23,254 nucleotides of DNA. It comes from a virus. The stretch lies in IMG/VR virus record IMGVR_UViG_3300024519_000019, positions 1-23,254 of that record; one strand, given 5' to 3'. The stretch's first letter is position 1, and each line of letters opens with the position of its first letter. Positions 14,809 through 22,419 of this stretch are shown here, one piece after another. Position numbers and translations under genes: made by a program. The notes below the pieces were generated by a model. That model saw nothing but the letters and a program-made list of their open reading frames with translations. It had not been told where the DNA came from and searched no databases.

Positions 14809-15294
14809 ATGGCAATAGATAGAGATGTCCTCTATGCAGATACGGTACTGTACTTACCTGAAGGCAATGTCCTCACTGAGGGCCAGATAAGGACTATAAA
14901 CGAGCAGGTTATAGCTCTTGACGGTATCGAGGATGATAACGCATTTTACTCTGAAGTGCTCTGCAAGAGCCTCAAGAGATGTGCCCTAATCAATGCAGCC
15001 AAGTATGATGTAGATGGGGCTGGGCTTAGGCGGGATAAGGTAGGTGAGGTGGAGCTTGAGTTCCATGAGAAGGTAAGCCCATACACATGGCGTAAGTATA
15101 TCAGGGGCTTGTCCCAGCTATGCCCTTTCCTCCCCGGTGGTGGCTACTCTCCAGCATACGGCATGGGTATCCAGATCTCCCCCGGTTGCTTCCCTGATGT
15201 TAACCCTCCCCCAGTGAATGCTACATACCCAGAGGGGACAGTTACTTGTACTTATGACTCAGCCTGCACATGCCCCGGATGTCTAGTCCTGTGA
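14809..15294 (+). CDS. neck protein, head-tail adaptor (Ad1-like)
   Basis: A 161-residue protein immediately downstream of the capsid gene. Residues 1-105 are helical with the pattern of head-tail connectors: YLPEGNVLTEGQIRTINEQV, a middle LCKSLKRCALINAAKY helix, LRRDKVGEVELEFHE, and TWRKYIRGLSQLCPF. It would bind below the portal ring. An unusual tail of about 45 residues follows, Pro/Gly-rich and ending in four closely spaced cysteines (CTYDSACTCPGC). AGAGG six bases upstream fixes the start. Its last 25 bases overlap the next gene. Family call is by order and pattern. Confidence 0.7.
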   Translation: MAIDRDVLYADTVLYLPEGNVLTEGQIRTINEQVIALDGIEDDNAFYSEVLCKSLKRCALINAAKYDVDGAGLRRDKVGEVELEFHEKVSPYTWRKYIRGLSQLCPFLPGGGYSPAYGMGIQISPGCFPDVNPPPVNATYPEGTVTCTYDSACTCPGCLVL

Positions 15295-15767
15295 AGCTCA
15301 AGCTGAAGCGTAAGGGAAGGGCTCACACCAAGACTAGAGACACTATGAAGCACCTAGACCAGAGTCACCTCTCCGTGGGGCACTTCTCTGATGGGGAACA
15401 CTCTAGTGGCTTTAACTATGCAGAGTTAATGGCGATACAGCATCTAGGTCTGGGTGGGCAGATCCCTAGACCCCTTATGAGTATCCTCAAGATGGGTGGC
15501 CTCAAAGACCCAGCCTATAGAGCGGCATTCAATAGGTGGGCAGCAGCCCCTCAGTCTAAGGCCAACAACAATAGACTCATAGATGACTTCGGTAAGATCA
15601 CCGCAGATAACGAGTACGACTTGTTCGGCAAGGTAAGCAATAAGATGCCCCCAACTACCTCACCTAAGAAGGTTGGTGTAGATGGCCCCACAGCCCCTCT
15701 GGTAGACACCGGAGAGCTTAGGGATAACATAAGGTTTAAGAACTCTAATACACCCACTAAGACCTAG
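15270..15767 (+). CDS. neck / tail completion protein (HK97 gp10-like, virion morphogenesis type)
   Basis: A 165-residue basic protein beginning inside the previous gene. ATGs at 15270 and 15279 are both possible, and neither has a clear ribosome site, so coupled translation is likely. Features of the gp10/virion-morphogenesis group are a basic N-terminus, NYAELMAIQHLGLGGQIPRP (the usual 'A-x-IHEFG...IPxRP' block) and the closing PLVDTGELRDNIRFK. It should sit at the head-tail junction and help close the neck or terminate the tail. There are no unusual losses relative to that pattern. Confidence 0.72.
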   Translation: MPRMSSPVKLKLKRKGRAHTKTRDTMKHLDQSHLSVGHFSDGEHSSGFNYAELMAIQHLGLGGQIPRPLMSILKMGGLKDPAYRAAFNRWAAAPQSKANNNRLIDDFGKITADNEYDLFGKVSNKMPPTTSPKKVGVDGPTAPLVDTGELRDNIRFKNSNTPTKT

Positions 15768-15775
15768 GAGGCTTT

Positions 15776-16147
15776 ATGGCTATAAGCCGACTAATGCGTA
15801 CATCCACTCTGACTATTGCGAGGTTCTCCACAGAGAGGGTACTGCAGCCATCAGGTAAGTACGAAGATAATGTATCAGACGAGAGCTTTGATATCCAATG
15901 CAGTATCCAACCCCTAGGTAAGAACCTAGTGAAGATACTCCCAGAAGGGTACACCAAGACGGACTCCAGAACAATAAGAACTACTTCTGTGTTACGAACC
16001 ACTAGCCAGTTTACTAAGTTCTCTGCAGATGAAACAAACATAGAGGGACTTACTTACAGGTGCTTTGCTGAGGATGCTTGGGACACCCATGGCCTTCAGT
16101 CAGATCATAGAAACTACATTTTTATACTTAAGGACTTAGACGTATGA
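15776..16147 (+). CDS. neck protein, head-closure (Hc1)-like
   Basis: A 123-residue protein with GGAGG five to six bases before its ATG. It is a small beta-barrel-like protein: LTIARFSTERVLQPSGKY, then IQCSIQPLGKNLVKILPEGY (the 'IQP...LPEG' block common in phage head-closure proteins), and a C-terminal YRCFAEDAWDTHGL strand pair. It would seal the connector channel after packaging. Its stop overlaps the next start (ATGA). Assignment is from pattern and order. Confidence 0.65.
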   Translation: MAISRLMRTSTLTIARFSTERVLQPSGKYEDNVSDESFDIQCSIQPLGKNLVKILPEGYTKTDSRTIRTTSVLRTTSQFTKFSADETNIEGLTYRCFAEDAWDTHGLQSDHRNYIFILKDLDV

Positions 16148-16728
16148 TCGATTACGACAACATCCTTACAGTGTTATCGACTATAGCTAGAGAGCCTATC
16201 TATACACCAGCTCTCTCAGTAGACCCCGGCAGTGGTCTTAAGAATGTCCTAAGGGCGTACCCTGATGACCAATCTAAGCCAGACTACCCGTACATGGTGG
16301 TAGATATTCCCCATGTCGAGGAAGAGGGTGGCTGGGAAGTAGACAGCTATGTGGCTGATGATGACTTCAGTGTTGTCCATGCCACTAACTTCACCATACT
16401 AATAACCTTCACTATCTACGGGGAGGGGGCCAAGACCATGGCCAGTACTCTCAACGGGTACTTTAGGTATGGCAGGGTGATGGACGATATAAGAGTTAAC
16501 ACAGATGGGGGCAGGATAAAGGAGACCTTCATGGTCAACCTACCTAACCCTAGCCTAGCAACTAAGTTTGTAGAGGCATCCCAAGTAAATCTAATGTTAT
16601 CAGTTACTGATAGCTCTACTGATGAGCAGGCAGGTGTTATCAACATTGCCACGGTAGAAGGTGAGTTGTTCTCCTCAGAGGAAGACACTACCCCCATTGA
16701 GATTGACATCACCGTACCAACCCCCTAA
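16144..16728 (+). CDS. neck / tail terminator-like protein
   Basis: A 194-residue protein overlapping the previous stop. The pattern RAYPDDQSKPDYPYMVVDIP followed by FTILITFTIYGEGAKTMAST is that of phage neck or tail terminator proteins, in which a proline-rich strand leads into a sheet packed against a helix. The C-terminal third is acidic with Thr/Pro at the end. It lies just before the sheath gene, as expected for a protein capping the tail at the head side. The exact class (terminator versus connector) is uncertain. Confidence 0.65.
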   Translation: MIDYDNILTVLSTIAREPIYTPALSVDPGSGLKNVLRAYPDDQSKPDYPYMVVDIPHVEEEGGWEVDSYVADDDFSVVHATNFTILITFTIYGEGAKTMASTLNGYFRYGRVMDDIRVNTDGGRIKETFMVNLPNPSLATKFVEASQVNLMLSVTDSSTDEQAGVINIATVEGELFSSEEDTTPIEIDITVPTP

Positions 16729-16771
16729 CCGGCTCGTAGAGCTAATTAATCACCTAAGAGGAATCCACTAG

Positions 16772-18148
16772 ATGGCCTATCAAGACAATATCGTAAATGT
16801 CTCCATCTCGCTTGACACCACTGCTGTAACCGTTGCGGGGTTTGGTACACCAATCTTCGCTTCTGAGCATCGCTGGTTCCCTGAGCGAGTACAGTCGTTT
16901 ACATCACTAGCAGAAGTAGCAGCAGTTGCCCCAACAGATTCAAACGAGTATGCAGCAGCTGTAGGCTTCTTTAACTCGGACATTTCACCCAATCTTATCA
17001 AGATTGGTAGGCGCACTGTTGACACAATCACGTACACACCTACGGGTGACCCTTCAGTAGCTGGCACCGTGTACACCTTGTCGGTAACTGGTACTGATGA
17101 TGTCACAGTTGAAGGTAGTTACACAACCCTACTAGCTGACACAGCAGTTGAGGTTACCGCTGGTTTGGCTGCAGACCTCACTGGTAATGTAACTGGTGTA
17201 GATGTAGTTGATGGTACAGGTACATTGACAGTATCAGCCACAGTCCCCTCAGTGGACAACTACACAGTTAGTGATATTAGCGGCTTATCCTACGCATACA
17301 CTACCACAGAGACTGCAGCCGATATGGTTACAGCCATCTCTGAAGAGGATAATGACTGGTACTTTATGACATCTAATGATCATACTGATGCCTTCGTTAA
17401 CACCTTAGTCACTGGCATGGCCCCCACTATTGAAGCCCTAGAGAAGCTCTACTTCCTGTCTGTACAGGACACTGAGACTTTAGTTGCTTGGACTGGCACA
17501 GCCCCTACTGATGATGTAGCTGGGCAATTAACTGAAGATGTACGTACACGCTCAACTGCAATCTTCCACCAAGATGCTGACACAGTATTTGCTGAATGCT
17601 ACTTCATCTCTGAGTTTGCTACCAAGAATCCCGGTGAAGAGGTTTGGACTAACAAGCCTATAGGACTGAGCGCATCACAAGACCCTACCACTGGTAATGT
17701 CCTCACATCGACCCAGCGAGGTTACCTAGCTGACCGTAACTGTAACTTCATCCAGAACCAAGGCGGTGTTGCTATTGTCCGTACTGGCCGTACAGCTAGT
17801 GGAGAACGCATAGGTGTTATGAGGTTCCGTGACTTCCTAGCAGCCCGTATCACTGAGGCGTTCCAGTTACTGCAGATCAATGAGGACAAGATCCCTTATA
17901 CTGATGGCGGTATCAATCAGTACCGTAGCACATTAGAGAGTGTCTTGTCCTCCTATGTATCTACTGCACAACAGCCTAAAGGTCTACAAGAAGCACCAGC
18001 CTACACAACTACATTCCCTAAGCGAGCTGGTGTCTCTGCTTCTGATGTACTTGCTGGCCTACTTACTTGCTCCTTTGAGGCGTTCCTATCAGGTGCCATC
18101 ACAGAGAGTATCGTGCAGGGTTCATTAACAATTGAAGGTCTAGGCTAA
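16772..18148 (+). CDS. contractile tail sheath protein (DUF3383-like)
   Basis: A 458-residue protein of the DUF3383 sheath type. The N-terminal domain carries FGTPIFASEHRWFPERVQSF and ends near IKIGRRTVDT. A Thr/Val-rich beta insert of about 90 residues follows, then the core with LEKLYFLSVQDTE and QLTEDVRTRSTAIFHQDADT. The C-terminal part has RDFLAARITEAFQLLQINED and the conserved closing strand AITESIVQGSLTIEGLG. It forms the contractile outer tube and marks the phage as a myovirus. Codons are mostly of the high-expression type (two ATA among about 26 Ile), in keeping with many copies. It sits 11 bases before tube gene 1. Confidence 0.85.
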   Translation: MAYQDNIVNVSISLDTTAVTVAGFGTPIFASEHRWFPERVQSFTSLAEVAAVAPTDSNEYAAAVGFFNSDISPNLIKIGRRTVDTITYTPTGDPSVAGTVYTLSVTGTDDVTVEGSYTTLLADTAVEVTAGLAADLTGNVTGVDVVDGTGTLTVSATVPSVDNYTVSDISGLSYAYTTTETAADMVTAISEEDNDWYFMTSNDHTDAFVNTLVTGMAPTIEALEKLYFLSVQDTETLVAWTGTAPTDDVAGQLTEDVRTRSTAIFHQDADTVFAECYFISEFATKNPGEEVWTNKPIGLSASQDPTTGNVLTSTQRGYLADRNCNFIQNQGGVAIVRTGRTASGERIGVMRFRDFLAARITEAFQLLQINEDKIPYTDGGINQYRSTLESVLSSYVSTAQQPKGLQEAPAYTTTFPKRAGVSASDVLAGLLTCSFEAFLSGAITESIVQGSLTIEGLG

Positions 18149-18159
18149 GGAGCTTATAA

Positions 18160-18636
18160 ATGGCATATACATATAGCGCACGAGAGGTTGTGGCCTCTTG
18201 GTCTGGTGTTGATCTTGGCGGCTTCGCTAAAGACTCATTCATCACTATTGAACGTACTTCTGATCTAGTCACCCCCGGTGACGTAGGTGCCCACGGTGAT
18301 GCGGAGATCAGCCTAAGTCCTGACATGACTGGCACCCTCTCCATGGACTTCCTGCAGGGTAGTAACACTAGCCGTGCTCTAGGAGCTGCAGTAGCAGCCT
18401 CTGACGCTGGCAATCCTATCGTAGGTGATATTACTATCATTGATCCTTCAGGTAGTATCTTCGCCCAGTGTAAGGGTTGTATCCTAATGAAGTCTGCAAC
18501 TATCACCCAAGGTACAGAGCTTAACAGCCGAGTATGGGAGTGGTGGTGTGAAGAGATCATTATGACTGGTACCCCAGCAGGGTTAGACGAGGATGTGGCT
18601 ACATTCGCATCATTCGGTGGTAGCTTAATCACATAA
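18160..18636 (+). CDS. tail tube protein (DUF3277-like), high-expression copy
   Basis: A 158-residue protein immediately after the sheath, with AAGGAG eight bases before the ATG. The pattern (YSAREVVASWSGVDLGGFAK, SFITIERTSD, SGT-type strand TGTLSMDFLQGSN, then SGSIFAQCKGCILMKSATIT) fits the DUF3277 tube family. It would polymerise as stacked hexamers to make the inner tail tube. There are no ATA codons among about 13 Ile and no AGG or AGA among four Arg codons, matching the capsid and sheath and consistent with many copies. A divergent paralog follows after 10 bases. Confidence 0.78.
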   Translation: MAYTYSAREVVASWSGVDLGGFAKDSFITIERTSDLVTPGDVGAHGDAEISLSPDMTGTLSMDFLQGSNTSRALGAAVAASDAGNPIVGDITIIDPSGSIFAQCKGCILMKSATITQGTELNSRVWEWWCEEIIMTGTPAGLDEDVATFASFGGSLIT

Positions 18637-18646
18637 GGATTGACAA

Positions 18647-19153
18647 ATGGCTCACTATTTATATAACCCAGCTAAGGTACAAGTATCTTGGTGGAATGGG
18701 GGAAATGCAACACGCCTCACTGGGTTCTCTAGTGGGTCGTTTGTCACGGTGGACATAGCTTCACCGGAAGTTATTGTACGGAAGGGGATAGACGGGGGCA
18801 ACTCTGTCCTCCCCAAGTTCGACTCATCAGGTACTGTAACCTTGAGCTTCCAGCAGGGTAGCCTTGGTAATGTGTGGCTCCAAGAGATAGCAGCCCACCA
18901 AGAGCAGAACCCCGGAGAGATCTCCCAAGGGAGCATTACTATAGACGATGCATCAGGGACATTCAACCTTAAGATAGACGATGTAATCATACAGAGTCAA
19001 CCAAATGTTTCCTTTGGCAAGTTAGCCTCTGAGGGGACAAGGGAGTGGGTACTCTACTCCAACAGAATATCATATAACAGGCACATACAGTTGCCACAGA
19101 CTTCACAATCTACGGTGAGGCAGTTGTTAACCTCGCTGACTTCACTACCTTAA
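18647..19153 (+). CDS. second tail tube-like paralog, low-expression codon use; 3' end may be out of frame
   Basis: A 168-residue protein related to the preceding tube gene: both start with Y-x(3-4)-V-x(1-3)-SW-x-G, have a GSFVTV/DSFITI strand, a TVTLSFQQGS/TLSMDFLQGS strand and a REWVLYS/RVWEWWC region at the end. In contrast to its neighbour it uses ATA for most Ile codons and AGG/AGA for most Arg codons, implying lower output. The last 20 residues (LPQTSQSTVRQLLTSLTSLP) look like a shifted frame. In the -1 frame the same DNA (19091-19152) reads VATDFTIYGEAVVNLADFTT, which is more protein-like. The stop is TAATGA. Possible roles include a tube cap or a baseplate-proximal tube initiator. Confidence 0.7.
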   Translation: MAHYLYNPAKVQVSWWNGGNATRLTGFSSGSFVTVDIASPEVIVRKGIDGGNSVLPKFDSSGTVTLSFQQGSLGNVWLQEIAAHQEQNPGEISQGSITIDDASGTFNLKIDDVIIQSQPNVSFGKLASEGTREWVLYSNRISYNRHIQLPQTSQSTVRQLLTSLTSLP

Positions 19154-19174
19154 TGACCCTCGGAGGGATTAACT

Positions 19175-19687
19175 ATGAGTACAGGATTTGGTGCTATTGC
19201 AGCACAAGCAGAGGCCAAAAGTGGCACTGTCAGTAAGACCATTAATGGCAAAGCGTTTACCATCAACCGTATGTCAGGCCTGCCGGGGTATATGCTCGGC
19301 TTTAAGCTAATGAGACAACTACTCCCAGCGATAGGTAGTGTCGGGGATGGTGTGCAGAACTTTGAAGATATCTTCCCAGAGGATAGGTCTGTATTCACAC
19401 AGATCAGTGTGCTCCTCAGTAGTGGCCTAGGCAATGTAGACATAGAGGAAGTAATCAGGTTACTGCTGGGTGGAGCTACCCTAGATGGCGTAGCAATTAA
19501 CCTAGACGACCCAGACTTCCTCCGTGGAGATGTAGCCTCAGTGGCCTTCCTATTGGAGTGGGCATTGGAGGTGAACTATAAAGATTTTTTTATCGTGTAT
19601 ATCATGGAGAGGGTTACAGGCATCCCCGCTGTGATACAAAATCTGATGCCACGGCACACAACGTCAGGAGAGTCATCAGAGACATAG
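19175..19687 (+). CDS. tail assembly chaperone, short form (gpG-like)
   Basis: A 170-residue protein directly upstream of the tape measure gene, the fixed position of tail assembly chaperones. GGAGG lies eight bases before the ATG. The protein is helical with a typical IAAQAEAKSGTVSKTINGKA start and an LEWALEVNYKDFFIVYIMER block before the C-terminus. Within codons 137-139 the message holds T TTT TTT (19585-19591), where a fraction of ribosomes should slip by -1 and make the longer fusion. The short form would coat the tape measure protein during tail assembly. Codon use is of the low-copy type. Confidence 0.85.
   Translation: MSTGFGAIAAQAEAKSGTVSKTINGKAFTINRMSGLPGYMLGFKLMRQLLPAIGSVGDGVQNFEDIFPEDRSVFTQISVLLSSGLGNVDIEEVIRLLLGGATLDGVAINLDDPDFLRGDVASVAFLLEWALEVNYKDFFIVYIMERVTGIPAVIQNLMPRHTTSGESSET
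19585..19591 (+). promoter_or_regulatory. -1 ribosomal frameshift slippery heptamer
   Basis: T TTT TTT is in register with the zero frame (GAT TTT TTT ATC) and fits X XXY YYZ exactly. After slippage the -1 frame is open for 106 codons to TAG 19909-19911. No strong structure begins 5-9 bases downstream; GGCATC (19619-19624) and GATGCC (19645-19650) could form a stem further on. Confidence 0.85.
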
Positions 19688-19911
19688 AGAGGACATCCAC
19701 TCTCAACGATGATGAATCTGGTGCCAAGTGGTTCTTCTATAACATAGTGAGAAGTAAGAACTGTCCCCCAGCATGTACCAACCCACAAATGCTTATGTGG
19801 GAGTGGAGCCTTCCTGAGGTATTGGAGCTGGATGAGATGATTACTATGTGGGATGCAGTGGAAGAAGCAGTACATAAAGATAACGAAGCTAAAGAGAAGA
19901 GGGGAAGCTAG
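19591..19911 (+). CDS. tail assembly chaperone, frameshift-encoded C-terminal part (gpT-like)
   Basis: This is the -1 frame portion of the long chaperone form, read after slippage at 19585-19591; the joined product is 139 + 106 = 245 residues. The segment has no credible start of its own. It contains a WFFYNIVRSKNCPPACTN block and a LMWEWSLPEVLELDEMITMW helix, then a charged tail, a composition typical of the T domain that recruits tube subunits to the tape measure. It ends one base before the tape measure ATG. Both the reading frame and the position fit the conserved G/GT arrangement of long-tailed phages. Confidence 0.85.
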   Translation, partial: YRVYHGEGYRHPRCDTKSDATAHNVRRVIRDIERTSTLNDDESGAKWFFYNIVRSKNCPPACTNPQMLMWEWSLPEVLELDEMITMWDAVEEAVHKDNEAKEKRGS

Positions 19912-21783
19912 ATGGCTGACGAGTTCGGTAATTGGACGGTAGGGGTAGACTGGGACTTAACTGGGTTCAACAAGTCAGCTGCCCATGTAGAAAAGACTCT
20001 CAAGAAGCTTGTATCCTTACAGAATAAGCTCACCCCAGCTGTATCCCCTAGAGTATCTAAACTGGCAGGAATCAATGAGAAGGTGAACACCCAAGGGGCT
20101 GTTGTCGCTGAGAGGAGGGCTACAGCCGCTGAGAGGACTACTAGGGCTGCAGAGCGTACTGCTAGGGTTAATAAGTCCACTGCTGTTGAGGGTGATGCTT
20201 GGTTGGTCAGGAAGCAAAGGTTAAATGCTGAGATATTTGCTATAGAGGGTAAAATAGCAAGTAAGGTGAAGGAGACCCACAGGAACTACGACACTCTGAT
20301 AGCTAAGGCTAGGTTACTCAAGGCTGCTGCCCTGAAAGCTAATGACGCTAAGGGCCTTGTAAATTACCGGGAACAACTAGGTCTACTGAAAGCAGGTTTG
20401 GCAGACACCACCAACGAAATAGCCAGACAGAATAGGGCTATGAATAGCCAGAAGTTTGCTGCCAATAGCCTTACATCCTCTATGCAGAATATGGCTAGAA
20501 GTTACTTATCTGTCTTTGCAGCTATAGGGGCTGGTAGATCGGTATTTAATACTGCCTCTAGGTTTGACTCACTTGACGCCTCTATGCTGGCAGCATCAGG
20601 GTCAGCCGAAGCTGCGGCAGATGACTTTAGATTCGTTACAGATCTATCCTTTCAGATGGGCGTAGGCCTAGAAGCAACCACAGACGGCTTCAGGCAGATA
20701 GCATCAGCCCAGAGGTTTAGTGGAGTAAGTGCAGAGGAGAGTAGGAAGCAGTTCACACAGATGACTAAGATCACAAGGTCGTTTGGACTTGACACTGAAA
20801 GGACGAAGCTCTCCTTACTTGCCTTCCAGCAGATGATCTCCAAGGGTGTAGTTAGCTCTGAGGAACTACGTCGTCAGCTGGGTGAGAACTTACCGGGTGC
20901 AATGGCTGTAGCTGCTGATGCTATGGGCTTGACAGGTACAGAGCTTGATAAGATGCTACGCAGTGGTAAGGTTATTACTACTGATTTCCTACCTAAATTC
21001 TTAGATCTCTACGAGGGTATTGTAGTAGAGTCTGGTGCCTATGCCAAGTCCCTCAAGACTATCACCGTTGCCCAGAGTAGGTTTGTTAGTGAGTGGCAGT
21101 TGATGGTTAAGAACTTCTCTGACATGGGCGGCAAGAGCGCTGCTATAATAGTCCTAGAGGGCTTAAGGGATATCCTCATTAGTCTGGCACCTGTCCTCAA
21201 GTTGGTAGGTGGCTTAGTTGGTACCTTAGCGATAGCCGCTACTGGACTCGTCACTGGATTCACTGCTGCACTCTCCCCTATTGCTGAAGTCATCAACGCA
21301 CTATTGAGCATGGTGGGCGTTGTTGGAGGCCCAGACGGCTTAGTGACAGCCTTTGAGGCACTGGGTGTGGTTATGGGGGGCGTCTTTGTTATGGGTGCTG
21401 GGGGTGCCATTGGTGCTGCCGTGGCTGCTATGGCCAAGATGCTCAAGTATGTGGTCAAGTGGAGAGTCACCTTGAGACTGATCAGGATGGAGATGGCTAA
21501 GATTGCCTTCTTCTCTTCTTTAACTACTGGTGGTGCTACCGCACTCGCTGGAGCTGCTGCCTTCGGGGCGGTGGCTGTAGGTGGCATGGCACTGATCAAT
21601 AGGAGCGATCCCAGTGAGGCCCCCGGAGCAACAACAAACACAGACAAGAGCACTAACACCACTATAGAGAAGCTGGAAGTGAATGTCACAGCACCAGCTG
21701 GGGCCGATGCAAACCAGTTCGGTCAGCACGTAGCTGATTCTATGGCTGCTAGTATGGGGTTGTCCTCGGCTATAACTAATTAG
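19912..21783 (+). CDS. tail tape measure protein
   Basis: A 623-residue protein. Residues about 20-190 are helical and coiled-coil-like, including an Ala/Arg/Thr repeat (ERRATAAERTTRAAERTARV). Residues about 205-400 match the TMP_3 tape measure domain, with the signature GVVSSEELRRQLGENLPGAM. From about 420 to 565 there are several Ala/Gly/Val-rich hydrophobic segments, as in the part inserted into the host membrane. The tail is Thr/Asn-rich. At about 1.5 angstrom per residue the length would set a tail near 90 nm. It sits immediately after the chaperone, with AGGGGAAG upstream. Confidence 0.93.
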   Translation: MADEFGNWTVGVDWDLTGFNKSAAHVEKTLKKLVSLQNKLTPAVSPRVSKLAGINEKVNTQGAVVAERRATAAERTTRAAERTARVNKSTAVEGDAWLVRKQRLNAEIFAIEGKIASKVKETHRNYDTLIAKARLLKAAALKANDAKGLVNYREQLGLLKAGLADTTNEIARQNRAMNSQKFAANSLTSSMQNMARSYLSVFAAIGAGRSVFNTASRFDSLDASMLAASGSAEAAADDFRFVTDLSFQMGVGLEATTDGFRQIASAQRFSGVSAEESRKQFTQMTKITRSFGLDTERTKLSLLAFQQMISKGVVSSEELRRQLGENLPGAMAVAADAMGLTGTELDKMLRSGKVITTDFLPKFLDLYEGIVVESGAYAKSLKTITVAQSRFVSEWQLMVKNFSDMGGKSAAIIVLEGLRDILISLAPVLKLVGGLVGTLAIAATGLVTGFTAALSPIAEVINALLSMVGVVGGPDGLVTAFEALGVVMGGVFVMGAGGAIGAAVAAMAKMLKYVVKWRVTLRLIRMEMAKIAFFSSLTTGGATALAGAAAFGAVAVGGMALINRSDPSEAPGATTNTDKSTNTTIEKLEVNVTAPAGADANQFGQHVADSMAASMGLSSAITN

Positions 21784-21791
21784 GAACCACT

Positions 21792-22403
21792 ATGGCAGAA
21801 ATCACAGAGCAGTACTACATACTGACTCAAGACGGCACGGTGTACACGCTGGACTCCACTACAGGGATGGCCTATACCCTTAGCGGGGAGACCACTGACT
21901 CAAAAGTGGAGGCTGGGTTCACCTCATCTGACCACTATGTAGTTAAGAACACGATAGCCAGCCTTACTGGGGTCATCACTGATATAAACACCTTCCAGCC
22001 TAGCGCACACTCATTAGTCTCCGGGGATAGCTACACCAAGCACTGGTCAGAGAGGTTGACAGCCCTACAGAAGAGTGGAAATACGTTCTCCGTTGGTTGT
22101 ACCGGCAGCTTAGGGGTACTCAGTAGCTGTGTGTTCACCTCGCTGTCCTTCAACCAGTCCGGGGAAGTGGGTACTGCGGTACACGGCAGTGGGACTATAT
22201 CAGCCTTTAATATCCAGATGGCGTTTAAGCAGATAAGAGTAGCTACCCGGAGTGTCACTAAGACAGTACTTATAGACGTAGATGAGTCTATAGAGAAGGA
22301 AGCCTCTGACAAGGTTATCTCTGGTGCAGTGCCTGATGAGCCAGAACCGCCACAAGACCCCCTAGTACATAGAGGCCAAGAGATAACTTACCTAGGGTTC
22401 TAG
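21792..22403 (+). CDS. Dit-like / baseplate-proximal tail protein (probable)
   Basis: A 203-residue protein directly after the tape measure. After a beta-rich start (YYILTQDGTVYTLDSTTGMA), the segment KVEAGFTSSDHYVVKNTIAS-LTGVITDI resembles the N-terminal domain of Dit-like tail proteins, where a strand set ending in 'LTGVITDI' packs around the tube end. The C-terminal 50 residues are charged with a Pro/Glu-rich stretch. TAGGAACCACT precedes the start. The position between tape measure and baseplate plug supports a role at the distal tail end; family assignment is moderate. Confidence 0.55.
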   Translation: MAEITEQYYILTQDGTVYTLDSTTGMAYTLSGETTDSKVEAGFTSSDHYVVKNTIASLTGVITDINTFQPSAHSLVSGDSYTKHWSERLTALQKSGNTFSVGCTGSLGVLSSCVFTSLSFNQSGEVGTAVHGSGTISAFNIQMAFKQIRVATRSVTKTVLIDVDESIEKEASDKVISGAVPDEPEPPQDPLVHRGQEITYLGF

Positions 22404-22419
22404 GGGTAACGGAGGAAGT

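Noticed and set aside
18151-18160. TTATAAATG resembling a T4-type late promoter (TATAAATA)
   Set aside because: The last base differs, it overlaps the tube ATG, and it is not repeated before other late genes. It is better explained as the spacer after AAGGAG.
21039-21689. Minus-strand frame of 216 codons inside the tape measure gene
   Set aside because: It is antisense to the Ala/Gly/Val-rich hydrophobic region and has no support of its own.
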